Source: Mucilaginibacter empetricola (lineage in GTDB: Bacteria > Bacteroidota > Bacteroidia > Sphingobacteriales > Sphingobacteriaceae). From it: a DNA stretch of 64,000 bases. A program made the position numbers and the translations under genes. The stretch's first letter is position 1, and every line of letters begins with the position of its first letter. Below the pieces are notes generated by a model, which was given only the letters and a program-made list of their open reading frames with translations, searched no databases and was not told where the DNA came from. The stretch is from positions 124,001 to 188,000 of the forward strand of contig NZ_JANUBZ010000012.1 of assembly GCF_024808665.1 (NCBI RefSeq), given 5' to 3'. Positions 44,781-55,116 of this stretch are shown here, piece after piece.

Positions 44781-45545
44781 ATGGCAAAACAACCTATTAT
44801 AACAGTAAAAAACCTGGTTAAAAACTACGGCGACTTTGCCGCCGTTAAGGGAATAAGCTTTGAAGTTTACGATGGCGAAATCTTCGGTCTGCTTGGCCCT
44901 AACGGCGCCGGCAAAACCACTACGCTCGAGATCATCGAAACCCTGCGCGACAAAACCTCGGGTGAGGTAATAGTTGATGGTTTTTCTGTTGATAACGATG
45001 CAGCCGCCATCAAACAGCGCATTGGAGTGCAGTTACAGGCAGCAGGATATTATCCTAATTTAAACCTGTCAGAACTGATTAAACTTTTCTGCGGTTTATA
45101 TGGCATAGATAAAACCCCTACCGAAATGTTGGAAAAGGTTGCCTTAACCGATAAAGCCAAATCAAAATATAAAGAATTATCCGGCGGACAAAAACAACGG
45201 TTTTCAATAGCCACTACGCTGATCAACAATCCAAAAATTATTTTCCTGGATGAACCTACCACCGGCCTTGATCCGCAAGCTCGTCGTAACCTTTGGGATT
45301 TGATCCGCGAAATACGCGACAGCGGCACAACCGTTGTGATTACCACCCACTACATGGATGAAGCCGAAGAACTGTGCGACCGCGTTGCCTTTGTTGATGG
45401 CGGACACATTGTAGGCATTGATACCCCAAATCATTTCATTGACGAGTTGGTAGCCTCCGGCTTCGAGCGTAAAAAACAAGTTAAACTTGCCAATCTGGAA
45501 GATGTATTCATTAACCTAACAGGCAAAGAATGGCGCGAGGGATAA
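44781..45545 (+). CDS. ABC transporter ATP-binding protein
   Basis: 254 residues, one ABC ATPase domain: Walker A GPNGAGKTT, Q-loop GVQLQAAGYY, signature LSGGQKQR, Walker B IIFLDEPTTGLDPQ, H-loop TTHYMDEAEEL. This is the DrrA/CcmA-like branch that drives ABC-2 exporters. The permease follows 116 bases downstream on the same strand, with a palindromic repeat in between. Substrate unknown. Confidence 0.95.
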   Translation: MAKQPIITVKNLVKNYGDFAAVKGISFEVYDGEIFGLLGPNGAGKTTTLEIIETLRDKTSGEVIVDGFSVDNDAAAIKQRIGVQLQAAGYYPNLNLSELIKLFCGLYGIDKTPTEMLEKVALTDKAKSKYKELSGGQKQRFSIATTLINNPKIIFLDEPTTGLDPQARRNLWDLIREIRDSGTTVVITTHYMDEAEELCDRVAFVDGGHIVGIDTPNHFIDELVASGFERKKQVKLANLEDVFINLTGKEWREG

Positions 45546-45617
45546 CCCCCCAGCCCCCTGAAGGGGGAGCTTTTGTAAAGCGTTTTTCCCCTCTCCTTTG
45601 GAGAGGGCAGGGTGAGG
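45546..45617. repeat. Palindromic repeats between the ABC genes
   Basis: Two hairpins in a row: GCCCCCTGAAGGGGGAGC (45553-45570) and CCCCTCTCC-TTT-GGAGAGGG (45588-45607), the second followed by CAGGGTGAGG. These GC-rich palindromes contrast with the A+T-rich surroundings and are of a kind scattered in Bacteroidota genomes. They fill most of the gap between ATPase and permease. Confidence 0.7.
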
Positions 45618-45661
45618 CAAAACGCCAGTGAACTATTGAACCAACCATTGATCCAACAAAA

Positions 45662-46813
45662 ATGAAAAAAACATACAGCAATTTTAATGCAACCATGGCT
45701 ATAGCCGTAGCCAGTTTCCGTTCTATTATCCGCAGCCCTTCGGCAGTGGTATTTAGTTTAGCCTTTCCTTTAATATTTATAGTTGTTTTTGCCAATATAG
45801 GTGGCAGTCCGGTGAAAGTGGATGTAGGTGTAGCTAAAACATGTGATACCATAAACCCGGTTTTCCAGGCGCTTAAAAAAGCTAACGTTCTTAATCTCAT
45901 CACAGATCAATCGACCGATGAGATGAATAAAAACCTATCAAAAGGTACAATAGATGTTATTTTAGATATAAAGAATACCGGAAAAGGATGGGCCATATAT
46001 CCACCTTTGTCTGCTATACCGCAAAAGCAGCCTTTTACCATTAACGTGCAATACACCAAAGCATCACAAAAAGGCGGCATTTTTAAATCAGTACTTAATA
46101 GTGTAACAGAAAGCGTTAATAAAGCCCTTCTTATTAAGATATTTGGCCAAAACCCGGAAAATCTTTCTGCTGTGCAACTACACGAAACTACTATTCAGGG
46201 CCGCGAATACAAATACATCGACTTTTTGCTACCCGGCATGCTTGGTTTCTCGTTATTGAGCAGCGGCGTATTTGGTACTGCCTTTGTATTTTTAAGTTTG
46301 CGTTTAACACTGGTTATCAAAAGGTTTTTTGCCACCCCGGTTAAGAAGTACAGTATTGTTTTAGGCGAGGCCATTGCCCGTTTAATATTCTCGTGGATTG
46401 GTGCTTTATTTATAATTCTGGTTGGTCATTATGCCTTTGGTTTTACACTGGTGCATGGCCTCACAACGGTAGTTAATATGCTTATTCTATCGGCTATAGG
46501 CTTAATAGTATTTATGGGATTTGGATTTATTATATCCGGCGTCGCCAAAAATGAAAGTACAGTACCGCCATTGTCAAATATCATTACACTACCGCAGTTT
46601 TTATTATCAGGAACCTTTTTTGCAACAACTGCTTTCCCAACCTGGTTACAGGGTTTAAGCAATATATTGCCCCTCACCTACTTAAACAAAGCCATGCGCG
46701 ATGTTGCCTTTGAAGGCGCCGGTTTAGGCGATGTAACCCACGATCTGCTAATTTTAGGCATATGGTTTATTATTGTTTACGCGGTAGCAGTGAGAACGTT
46801 TAAGTGGGAGTAA
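45662..46813 (+). CDS. ABC-2 type exporter permease
   Basis: 383 residues: an N-terminal transmembrane helix (about 28-45), a large extracytoplasmic domain (50-185), then five transmembrane helices (about 195-370). FLLPGMLGFSLLSSGVFG, TPVKKYSIVLGEAIARLIF and LPQFLLSGTFFATTAFPTWL are typical ABC-2 permease regions. Acts with the ATPase upstream to export a hydrophobic or peptide substrate, not identifiable from sequence. Confidence 0.92.
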   Translation: MKKTYSNFNATMAIAVASFRSIIRSPSAVVFSLAFPLIFIVVFANIGGSPVKVDVGVAKTCDTINPVFQALKKANVLNLITDQSTDEMNKNLSKGTIDVILDIKNTGKGWAIYPPLSAIPQKQPFTINVQYTKASQKGGIFKSVLNSVTESVNKALLIKIFGQNPENLSAVQLHETTIQGREYKYIDFLLPGMLGFSLLSSGVFGTAFVFLSLRLTLVIKRFFATPVKKYSIVLGEAIARLIFSWIGALFIILVGHYAFGFTLVHGLTTVVNMLILSAIGLIVFMGFGFIISGVAKNESTVPPLSNIITLPQFLLSGTFFATTAFPTWLQGLSNILPLTYLNKAMRDVAFEGAGLGDVTHDLLILGIWFIIVYAVAVRTFKWE

Positions 46814-46825
46814 GCTCTCCGTTTT

Positions 46826-46949
46826 GTCATTTCGAACGAGGGTACCGAGGAGAAATCTTTTACTACATGCATCAACGTAATGCAGAATCTACTTCTACAT
46901 AGTTCGAATTGCATGTAGCAAAAGATTTCTCATTATCATTCGAAATGAC
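46826..46949. repeat. Palindromic repeat element (GTCATTTCGAA ends)
   Basis: GTCATTTCGAACGA at 46826-46839 and the reverse TCATTCGAAATGAC ending at 46949 are inverted; inside, GAGAAATCTTTT and TACATGCA pair with AAAAGATTTCTC and TGCATGTA. The left arm has a 6-base insertion. The spacer between the ABC permease and enolase is mostly this element. GTCATTTCGAA-ended palindromes are, to my knowledge, common in Bacteroidota. Confidence 0.8.
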
Positions 46950-47045
46950 ATCGGCGGTAGATCACCAAGATAATCAACATTTACTCTCTAATGTGAATTT
47001 TATGTTAATCTTAAAGTAATTTCATACATAATTTGTTGGAAATTG

Positions 47046-47053
47046 TATATTTG
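47046..47053 (+). promoter_or_regulatory. -7-like box upstream of eno
   Basis: TATATTTG matches the -7 consensus, 66 bases before the eno start. No convincing -33 TTG at the right distance. Confidence 0.35.
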
Positions 47054-47088
47054 AAAACTATATTATTAGAGTGTATAACCTACACTAA

Positions 47089-48417
<1,329 letters not shown>

Positions 48418-48440
48418 TTTTTAAGAATTATAAAATTGAA

Positions 48441-48469
48441 AAAGCCAGTCATAACCGACTGGCTTTTTT
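48441..48469 (+). terminator. Rho-independent terminator of eno
   Basis: AAAGCCAGTC (48441-48450) pairs with GACTGGCTTT (48457-48466), followed by TTT. It lies 24 bases after the stop codon. Confidence 0.92.
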
Positions 48470-48515
48470 GTTGCAGCAAGATTTGCCGGACTTCCGCAAA
48501 TATTTGGATTAGTTA

Positions 48516-48523
48516 TATCTTTG
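48516..48523 (+). promoter_or_regulatory. -7-like box upstream of lspA
   Basis: TATCTTTG matches the -7 consensus, 55 bases before the lspA start. No clear -33 element. Confidence 0.35.
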
Positions 48524-48577
48524 GCAAATTTTTAAACGGTTTTAATCGTTTATCCATATAAATCCAAGTTCATACAC

Positions 48578-49102
48578 ATGAAAGCAAACAGGCTTTTAAG
48601 AACCCTAATTATTCTATTTATCCTCGCCTTTAATATTGGCTGCGATCAGGTTTCCAAATCAATTATACGTCATAAGCTCGATGAGTATTCCGAGCTTCGC
48701 TACCTTCATAACCACTTTACCCTATCCAACGTTGAAAATACCGGGGCATTTTTAAGCCTGGGCGATTCGCTTTCACACCCGGTAAAAATGCTAATACTTA
48801 ATATTTTACCTCTATTAGCCGTATTATTCGGGCTGGGCTTTGTGTTGGTAAAAACTGATCTGAGTAAAATTACAGTATTGGGTGTTATCCTGATAGTTGG
48901 CGGCGGCTTCGGCAATATTTACGATCGCATTGTACATGGCTCCGTAACCGATTTCATGCATATCAAATTCGGCATATTTCAAACGGGGGTATTTAATGTG
49001 GCTGATCTGTCCATAATGGCCGGCACGTTTATCGTTTTGTTGGATGCTTATTTGAAGAAGAAAAAGCAGACTGAGCCTAAAACAACTGACATTCAGATAT
49101 AA
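48578..49102 (+). CDS. lspA: Lipoprotein signal peptidase
   Basis: 174 residues with four transmembrane helices. The catalytic Asp pair lies in IYDRIVHGSVTDFM and VFNVADLSIMAG; VENTGAFLSLGDS is the conserved first motif and GCDQVSK the start. It removes signal peptides from prolipoproteins at the lipid-modified Cys, matching the several lipoproteins in this window. The C-terminal tail is Lys-rich. A perfect 21-base palindrome at 49103-49123 follows directly. Confidence 0.95.
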   Translation: MKANRLLRTLIILFILAFNIGCDQVSKSIIRHKLDEYSELRYLHNHFTLSNVENTGAFLSLGDSLSHPVKMLILNILPLLAVLFGLGFVLVKTDLSKITVLGVILIVGGGFGNIYDRIVHGSVTDFMHIKFGIFQTGVFNVADLSIMAGTFIVLLDAYLKKKKQTEPKTTDIQI

Positions 49103-49123
49103 CGATGGGTTTTAAACCCATCG
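49103..49123. terminator. Palindrome directly after lspA, possible terminator
   Basis: CGATGGGTTT-T-AAACCCATCG starts at the base after the lspA stop. No T-tract follows, so intrinsic termination is uncertain; it may stabilise the 3' end. Confidence 0.45.
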
Positions 49124-49179
49124 CTATGAGAAATTAAAAAATAAAAGCGAAATTTGAGTAACCCGTAATTCAATTTCAC

Positions 49180-49617
49180 ATGGACGTACAAGAGCAAATC
49201 AACGAGTATATTACCAGCCTGCCTGAAACAAAGCGCGGTGATATGCAACAGTTGCACCATCGCATACTTGAAGTTTTACCTGGCTGTAAATTATGGTTCG
49301 AAACTGGTAAAAACAGCGAAGGTAAAACTGTTAGTAATCCCAACATAGGCTATGGATTTTACACTATAAAATATGCTGATGGTAAGACCAGGGACTTTTT
49401 TCAAATTGGTTTAAGCGGAAACACAACGGGAATCTCTGTTTATATCATGGGTATTAAAGATAAGACATACTTAGCCCAAACCTTTGGGGGAAAATTAGGC
49501 AAGGCGAGCGTAACTGGATACTGCATTAAGTTCAAAGCGCTAAAAGATATAAACATTGATATACTTGAAGCAGCCATACACTATGGGGTTGGTGTTACCA
49601 GTGAAAATCCAAACTGA
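49180..49617 (+). CDS. DUF1801-like protein
   Basis: 145 residues: VQEQINEYITSLPETKRGDMQQLHHRILEVLPGCKLWFETGKN and later GKLGKASVTGYCIKFKALKDINIDILEAAIHYG, a small compact fold of the DUF1801 (YdhG-like) type. Function unknown; the family is widespread. It lies 77 bases after lspA on the same strand. Confidence 0.75.
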   Translation: MDVQEQINEYITSLPETKRGDMQQLHHRILEVLPGCKLWFETGKNSEGKTVSNPNIGYGFYTIKYADGKTRDFFQIGLSGNTTGISVYIMGIKDKTYLAQTFGGKLGKASVTGYCIKFKALKDINIDILEAAIHYGVGVTSENPN

Positions 49618-49651
49618 AACACTACCAAAATCTACTTACCAATAAAAAGCG

Positions 49652-49659
49652 TATCTTTG
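49652..49659 (+). promoter_or_regulatory. -7-like box upstream of the DEAD-box gene
   Basis: TATCTTTG matches the -7 consensus, 93 bases before the helicase start; a 5' leader of about 85 bases would result. DEAD-box genes often have long leaders used in cold or autoregulation, but no such motif was recognised here. Confidence 0.35.
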
Positions 49660-49751
49660 CAAATAATTACCCGTTAGCTTTACGGCTTTGATCATTGACA
49701 ACTCTTCAGATCCGCTATGCAACCGCGTTGGCACATAGATAAAAATATTAC

Positions 49752-51086
49752 ATGTTATTTCAAGATTTAAAATTAATTGAGCCCATACTAAGGGCTCTTA
49801 AAACTGAAGGATATACTACTCCAACCCCTATTCAGGAACAGTCTATCCCTATTATATTACAAAACAAAGACCTTTTGGGCTGCGCCCAAACAGGTACCGG
49901 TAAAACAGCAGCGTTTGCCATCCCTATCCTGCAGCTTTTATATAACGACAGGCTTCAGCATAAAGAACAAAAAACCATAAAGGCGCTTATTTTAACGCCA
50001 ACCCGCGAGCTGGCTATCCAGATTGATGAAAGCTTTGCAGCCTATGGTAAACACACCGGCTTAAAACACCTGGTTGTATTTGGTGGCGTATCACAAAACC
50101 CGCAAACTGATGCTTTAAGAAGAGGTGTTGATATCCTGGTGGCAACACCTGGCCGTTTGTTAGATTTAATGAACCAGCGCTTTGTTAGCCTCGACCATAT
50201 CAAAATGCTGGTACTGGACGAAGCCGACCGTATGCTCGATATGGGTTTTGTGCACGATGTTAAAAAAATAATCGCCAAAATACCAGCAAAAAGGCAAACA
50301 TTGTTCTTCTCGGCTACCATGCCTAAAGAGATCCAGCAATTGGCTGATACCATTTTAAACAAGCCTGAAAAGGTTGAGGTTGCGCCAATATCTTCAACTG
50401 CCGATACCATACAACAATCTTTATTTTATGTAGAAAAGAATGATAAGAAATCATTACTGATCCACATTTTAAAAGATAAAAACATTAAAACGGCACTGGT
50501 ATTTACACGTACTAAACACGGCGCCGATAAGGTAGTAAAAGACCTGATTAAGGTTGGTATCACTGCCGAAGCTATTCACGGCAATAAGTCACAAAATGCC
50601 CGTCAGCGTGCATTAACCAATTTTAAAAACCGTACTACACGTGTTTTAATAGCAACCGATATTGCCGCACGCGGTATTGATATTGACGAGTTAACTCACG
50701 TTATCAACTACGAGTTACCCAACATCCCTGAAACTTATGTACACCGCATAGGCCGTACAGGCCGTGCAGGGGCAAATGGTATTGCATTTTCATTTTGCGA
50801 TGAGGAAGAAATTGAGTTTTTAAAGGATATTCATAAACTAATTGCTAAGGAAATTCCTGTTGACGAGTCGCATCCTTACCCGATGAGCCCGCAAAGCATT
50901 GTTGCCAAACATGCCGAAGGCAAAAAGAAAGGTTCAGGAGGCGGTGGCGGCGGACAAAAACGCGGTCGTAGTTTTGGCAGAGCCGATAAAGGCAAAGGAT
51001 CTGGATCAGCTAACAGGGGCACAGGAGGCGGAAGAGATGCAGGCGGTAGCGGCATGAGCGGAGCCAAAAGAGGTGGTAGAAATTAG
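49752..51086 (+). CDS. DEAD-box RNA helicase (RhlE-like)
   Basis: 444 residues. Q motif [11 protein letters not shown], motif I AQTGTGKT, Ia [45 protein letters not shown] and [12 protein letters not shown], then a basic Gly/Arg-rich tail (about 395-444) with [12 protein letters not shown], the RhlE/DeaD type of RNA-binding tail. It unwinds or remodels RNA duplexes in ribosome assembly or decay. A word array starts at its stop codon. Confidence 0.95.
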   Translation: MLFQDLKLIEPILRALKTEGYTTPTPIQEQSIPIILQNKDLLGCAQTGTGKTAAFAIPILQLLYNDRLQHKEQKTIKALILTPTRELAIQIDESFAAYGKHTGLKHLVVFGGVSQNPQTDALRRGVDILVATPGRLLDLMNQRFVSLDHIKMLVLDEADRMLDMGFVHDVKKIIAKIPAKRQTLFFSATMPKEIQQLADTILNKPEKVEVAPISSTADTIQQSLFYVEKNDKKSLLIHILKDKNIKTALVFTRTKHGADKVVKDLIKVGITAEAIHGNKSQNARQRALTNFKNRTTRVLIATDIAARGIDIDELTHVINYELPNIPETYVHRIGRTGRAGANGIAFSFCDEEEIEFLKDIHKLIAKEIPVDESHPYPMSPQSIVAKHAEGKKKGSGGGGGGQKRGRSFGRADKGKGSGSANRGTGGGRDAGGSGMSGAKRGGRN

Positions 51087-51213
51087 TTGATTGGGTTGAT
51101 TAAGTGAGTGGTTGATTAGGTTTATCCATAACTTAATCAACTACATTTAACACAATCAACTTATTCAACCAATCAACCTAATCAACTAATTTACTTATTC
51201 AACCATTCAACTT
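51081..51213. repeat. Short-word inverted array after the helicase gene (GTTGATTGGGT type)
   Basis: AATTAGTTGATTGGGTTGAT (with T following) at 51081-51101 overlaps the last codon and stop of the helicase gene and is complementary, at 20 of 21 positions, to 51171-51191. Many further copies of AATCAAC, TTCAACC and TTGATT lie between and after. It carries the same 11-mer GTTGATTGGGT (51086-51096) as the array at 38709-38802. The clearest array in the window. Confidence 0.8.
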
Positions 51214-51289
51214 GTTAATAAGTTTAAAACCATATTTGCATCACCACGGTATATTAAATAGTTTTAACTAAAATTTTTAATTTTACGCC

Positions 51290-51589
51290 ATGAAACGCCT
51301 GATAGATCTTTTTAAAAACAAGTATTTCCTGGTGTCCTTGGCCTTTGTGGTATGGATGATCTTCTTTGATAAAAACGATCTGTTCTCTCAATATCAATAT
51401 CACCAACAGGTAAGCAGCCTTAAACAGCAACGCGATTTCTACCAAAAAGAAACCGATCAGGTAAATAAAGACCTTGACGAACTAACCTCCGATCCACAAA
51501 AGCTCGAAAAATTTGCCCGCGAAAAATATCTGATGAAAAAAGACAATGAGGATATTTTTGTGATTGTACCGGCCAAAAAAGCCGAGTAA
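51290..51589 (+). CDS. FtsB/DivIC-type septum formation protein
   Basis: 99 residues: a transmembrane helix (15-32, FLVSLAFVVWMIFF), then a coiled coil (about 40-70, QVSSLKQQRDFYQKETDQVNKDLDELTSDP) and EKFAREKYLMKKDNEDIFVI, the standard end of FtsB/DivIC proteins. It acts with FtsL/FtsQ in the divisome. The start gap of 203 bases upstream is filled by the word array. Confidence 0.9.
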   Translation: MKRLIDLFKNKYFLVSLAFVVWMIFFDKNDLFSQYQYHQQVSSLKQQRDFYQKETDQVNKDLDELTSDPQKLEKFAREKYLMKKDNEDIFVIVPAKKAE

Positions 51590-51623
51590 GGTTAGAGGTT
51601 GGTGATTAGATGTTAGAGATTAG
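51590..51623. repeat. Short-word half array (TTAGAGATTAG type)
   Basis: Starting at the base after the ftsB-like stop, GGTTAGAGGTTGGTGATTAG then ATGTTAGAGATTAG. It shares the 11-mer TTAGAGATTAG (51613-51623) and TTAGAGGTT (51592-51600) with the mreB-mreC array. No reversed arm is present; a convergent gene ends at 51641. Confidence 0.6.
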
Positions 51624-51640
51624 AAAAATCCCGATTATGT

Positions 51641-52834
51641 CTACTTAACTTTCGTTAAAGAATCTAAGGGCTCATGATTTTTTGAGACAACTAACTCTTT
51701 AATGCTACGTTTTTTCAATATAGCATCTCTTAGCCTCAAAGCAGGCTTTTCAACAACGTACCGCAATACAAGCGCTCCCGCAACACTTGCTATAATACAG
51801 ATCAGCATCGTTAAATTACTATTCTTATCGATTCCGGCTCTTTCGAGAAGGTTTTGGGTAAGGTGAATCACTATTTTATGTGAAAGATATATGGAATATG
51901 ACAGCGTTGCAATTTGAGCGGTAAGCCATGACTTAGCATTAAATAAAATATTTGACGGACATACCATAGCCGCTAAAATGATTCCATAACCTATTGAAAT
52001 AAGCGGAAATCCGAATAGGCAGGTATAAAACGTATCCTGTGGCGTGCTCACAAAGTATGCAGCTAACAGAACGGCGAGGCCAACCAGCAGGGTGATGTTG
52101 CTGCGTTTATTTACCCACTCCTTAGTTTTTGGGTAAAAGGTAAACAATCCGGCAATGCTAACGCCTGTAAGTAGTCCGTCTAACCGGTTATAGGTTGGAT
52201 AATAAATGTATTTGTTCCAGGTAACTCCCAAATTGCCGGTTGGTAATATCGGTTCCACAAAATGGTACCATCCCCATAAACGCAAGGCAAATCCGGCTAT
52301 AAATAATATTACAATCAGATAAATGGCTTTTTTACCCGCTTTTAAATAAGTAAGTAACCATAAAATCAGTGGAAGTACCAAGTAAAACTGTTCTTCCACA
52401 CACAAGGACCAATCGTGACTAAAGGTTCCATATTTTTTTAGATCGAGACCAAAGTTTAGGGTGAACGTTAAATAACGCCATAGTGGTGAGAGGTGCCCCC
52501 ATTCCCGTAAATAAGGGAAAGCAAAATAAAGCGTAAGGATAACTAAAAAGGGCGGCAATATCCTGAAAAAGCGTTTGATAAAAAACTCGCTCATCGAAAT
52601 AATTTCTCCCCGGGCAATCGTATTAAAAAGCTGTCCGGCTATTAAAAATCCGCTTAAAACAAAAAACAAATCGACACCTGTCCACCCAAAACCGGCAACA
52701 TTGTTTTCCCATGCAGGATGCCCAAAAAATTGATAATGAAAAAGAAAAACCGAAATAATTGCGATAGCCCGCAGATGATCAAGTCCTAATAATTTATGTT
52801 TATCAGAAATGTTTGAGGTTACGGGTTGAGTCAT
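51641..52834 (-). CDS. Integral membrane acyltransferase (OatA-like family)
   Basis: 397 residues, about ten transmembrane helices. LLGLDHLRAIAIISVFLFHYQFFG is the acyltransferase-3 N-terminus with conserved Arg and His. VDLFFVLSGFLIAGQLF, RFFRILPPFLVIL and FGYGIILAAMV-like helices follow. It probably O-acetylates or succinylates a cell-envelope glycan; no SGNH domain is attached. Convergent with the FtsB/DivIC gene. Confidence 0.92.
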   Translation of the reverse strand: MTQPVTSNISDKHKLLGLDHLRAIAIISVFLFHYQFFGHPAWENNVAGFGWTGVDLFFVLSGFLIAGQLFNTIARGEIISMSEFFIKRFFRILPPFLVILTLYFAFPYLREWGHLSPLWRYLTFTLNFGLDLKKYGTFSHDWSLCVEEQFYLVLPLILWLLTYLKAGKKAIYLIVILFIAGFALRLWGWYHFVEPILPTGNLGVTWNKYIYYPTYNRLDGLLTGVSIAGLFTFYPKTKEWVNKRSNITLLVGLAVLLAAYFVSTPQDTFYTCLFGFPLISIGYGIILAAMVCPSNILFNAKSWLTAQIATLSYSIYLSHKIVIHLTQNLLERAGIDKNSNLTMLICIIASVAGALVLRYVVEKPALRLRDAILKKRSIKELVVSKNHEPLDSLTKVK

Positions 52835-52905
52835 TGATTATGGCTGGGAAGATTTACCCGTAAGATATTACAAATAAAATAATAGTGATTTACCTATTCA
52901 TAATT

Positions 52906-54996
52906 TTACACTTCCCCTTCGCGTTTCCGTAAAAACCACTCTGCGCTTAAAAGTGCCAGTATTAGTATAAACACCCATTTTACATCAATAATATCGCTAT
53001 AGTGTTTATCTTCATAAACTACCGTTTTGATATTTTCATTTTTACGAATCAGGTTCGCCAACTGATTAATTGCTGATGGCTTCACCATTACGCCGCCGCT
53101 ATTTTTAGCTATGGTATTTAACAACTGATGATTGGCCGCACTTTGCCTTGATTCCAGGTTCAAAGGTTTTACCGTTAGTTGGCCCGAAGCATTAAATGCC
53201 TTATCACCAATTTTGCTTGTCGCCGAATAGTTGTACTCGCCAACCGGCAAAGTACCGGCATCCAACTGGTAACTCTGATTATTGCGGGTAAACAAAAAGC
53301 TGTAACTTTTACCGGCTTCATTTTTAAGGTCGATTTTTACATCAGGCGTGTTGATCAGTTCCAATGCATCGTTATACAATTCAGCATTTAGTATTACATT
53401 TTCGCCTTCATCAAAAACATGTTTGGCAGGGTAAACTATAAACTTTTGCCGGTTGGCATTGGCTGTTAAATATTGTACAGCTTGTCCAAACAACTCTTCC
53501 AGCGCATGATGATTCCCAAAAGCCTGATATTCTGCCAACTGCCATCGCCATAAACCCTCGCCTGTTAACACACCTACCCGCTCACCGCCTTCATCGCCGA
53601 AGGCCAATAAAGGATAACTGGTTTCTACATTGCCTATACGTTGTTTTAACAGCGTACCACCACCGGGCGCAGAAGTATAACTCCCATAAGGCGCCAATAA
53701 AGGAGGGAAAGCTGCTATTTTATTCCTTGATGAATCGGACAAAGTAAAGTCAGTAAAATCACCGGTAAGTTGCGGAAATACCTCTTGCATATCCTGCTTG
53801 CCGGCGCTAATACGTACCAGTTTTTGCTGATTGTTAAAAGCTGCCAAATCAGTTTGTGCACCTGCCATATACCACACCGGCAATTTTGCTTTTAACAGAT
53901 TTTGTACAATGCTATTTCCATTGGCCGACAACTGGTAAAGGATAACCAAACTATAGTCGCTCGGTTTAACGGCTGTGAGATCAGACAATAAACTGGCCTT
54001 TACCTCATAATTCTTATTATTCTCAATAGACTGACGGATTACACTGATATCCGGATGCGGCGCATCATACAAAAGCAACACCTTTTCTTTGGCATCCAAC
54101 ACATCTACATAAATAGTCTCCGTATTATTTTGAACAGATAACTCATTTTTAACCGGGGCAATACTAATGGTGAACTTCCTTGCTCCTTTTTTATCCGCGG
54201 TTAGCTTAACCGGTACTACTTTGTGAAAATCGTTAGAATTTACCGGGATATTTTGTTCGGCTACTTGCCTGCCATCTTCTGTTACCCTCAGGTGCATATT
54301 TTCACCATTAGCCTGATAGGCCTCAGCCAGTACTTCTATCTCAAAATCATTCCCTAAAAAAGCAGTTTTGTTGTAGTTGATATTGCCAATCAATAAATCA
54401 CGTTTGGCAATGGTATCACCCAAAGCAACGGTATAGATAGTAGTTTTAAAATTATTTGCCTCGTATTGCGGGTCGCTGCCCTGGTTGTATAGCCCATCGG
54501 TAGCTAAAACCAATGCGCCAATATTCTGATTAACAAAACGTTCGTTTAGTTGTTGCAGGGCTTTGGCAATATCAGTTTGTTTGCCGTTAAAATTATGTGT
54601 CAGGCTATCTACCAGTTCGCGGTTAAAATGAAATTCCCGCACATCATAATCATTCCCTAACTCTTTTTTTAATGCAGACAAGTCATCAACAACCTGATCT
54701 ATTTCCGTTGAAGATGCTGGAGCAAACATTTTAATGGATTCGGAATTGTCCTGCAGCACCAAAACCAGTGGTTTCTGAGGATTATAATTAACCGACTTGA
54801 TGAGCGGCGAAAGCAGGATAAGCGCTATAAAAGTAACAACAACAGCCCTGACTGTAAAAAGCAGATAGCGAAATTTGTTATCGAGATTTACAGGTTGGCG
54901 GTATAGCAACCAAGCGTATGATAAGCCTAACACCAGGCAGGCAGGTACCCACCATCCCGAAACTGTTCCCCAGGTTATTGAAAATAAAAACAGCAT
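52906..54996 (-). CDS. VWA-like membrane protein
   Basis: 696 residues: two or three N-terminal transmembrane helices (about 8-66), an extracytoplasmic VWA-like domain with MIDAS-type DNSES (83-87) and LVLATDGLYNQGSDP, a large beta-rich middle part (about 230-630) and a C-terminal helix (about 675-690, FILILALLSAEWFL). This is a Bacteroidota family related to BatA/BatB-like membrane VWA proteins of unknown function. It stands alone on the - strand. Confidence 0.8.
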   Translation of the reverse strand: MLFLFSITWGTVSGWWVPACLVLGLSYAWLLYRQPVNLDNKFRYLLFTVRAVVVTFIALILLSPLIKSVNYNPQKPLVLVLQDNSESIKMFAPASSTEIDQVVDDLSALKKELGNDYDVREFHFNRELVDSLTHNFNGKQTDIAKALQQLNERFVNQNIGALVLATDGLYNQGSDPQYEANNFKTTIYTVALGDTIAKRDLLIGNINYNKTAFLGNDFEIEVLAEAYQANGENMHLRVTEDGRQVAEQNIPVNSNDFHKVVPVKLTADKKGARKFTISIAPVKNELSVQNNTETIYVDVLDAKEKVLLLYDAPHPDISVIRQSIENNKNYEVKASLLSDLTAVKPSDYSLVILYQLSANGNSIVQNLLKAKLPVWYMAGAQTDLAAFNNQQKLVRISAGKQDMQEVFPQLTGDFTDFTLSDSSRNKIAAFPPLLAPYGSYTSAPGGGTLLKQRIGNVETSYPLLAFGDEGGERVGVLTGEGLWRWQLAEYQAFGNHHALEELFGQAVQYLTANANRQKFIVYPAKHVFDEGENVILNAELYNDALELINTPDVKIDLKNEAGKSYSFLFTRNNQSYQLDAGTLPVGEYNYSATSKIGDKAFNASGQLTVKPLNLESRQSAANHQLLNTIAKNSGGVMVKPSAINQLANLIRKNENIKTVVYEDKHYSDIIDVKWVFILILALLSAEWFLRKREGEV

Positions 54997-55041
54997 ATCT
55001 GTAGGCCAAATATGCTGTTTTTATTTGATATGATTAATAAT

Positions 55042-55116
55042 TTGTCAGAATCAGAAATCGATATGCTAACTTCCGAATTCGACATTCCGAATTCCGCAAT
55101 TAATCATTCCGAAATC
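55042..55116. repeat. Short-word array between fabG and the VWA gene (TTCGGAAT type)
   Basis: CTTCCGAATTCGACATTCCG, AATTCCGCAATTAATCATTC and CGAAATC fill the spacer and end at the fabG stop. Read on the other strand it carries GATTTCGGAA (55107-55116) and AATTGCGGA (55093-55101), the words of the array at 42110-42192. Confidence 0.6.

Noticed and set aside
51081..51213. CRISPR array
   Set aside because: The words are degenerate, 7-13 bases long, irregularly spaced and occur in both orientations; there are no unique spacers and no cas genes.
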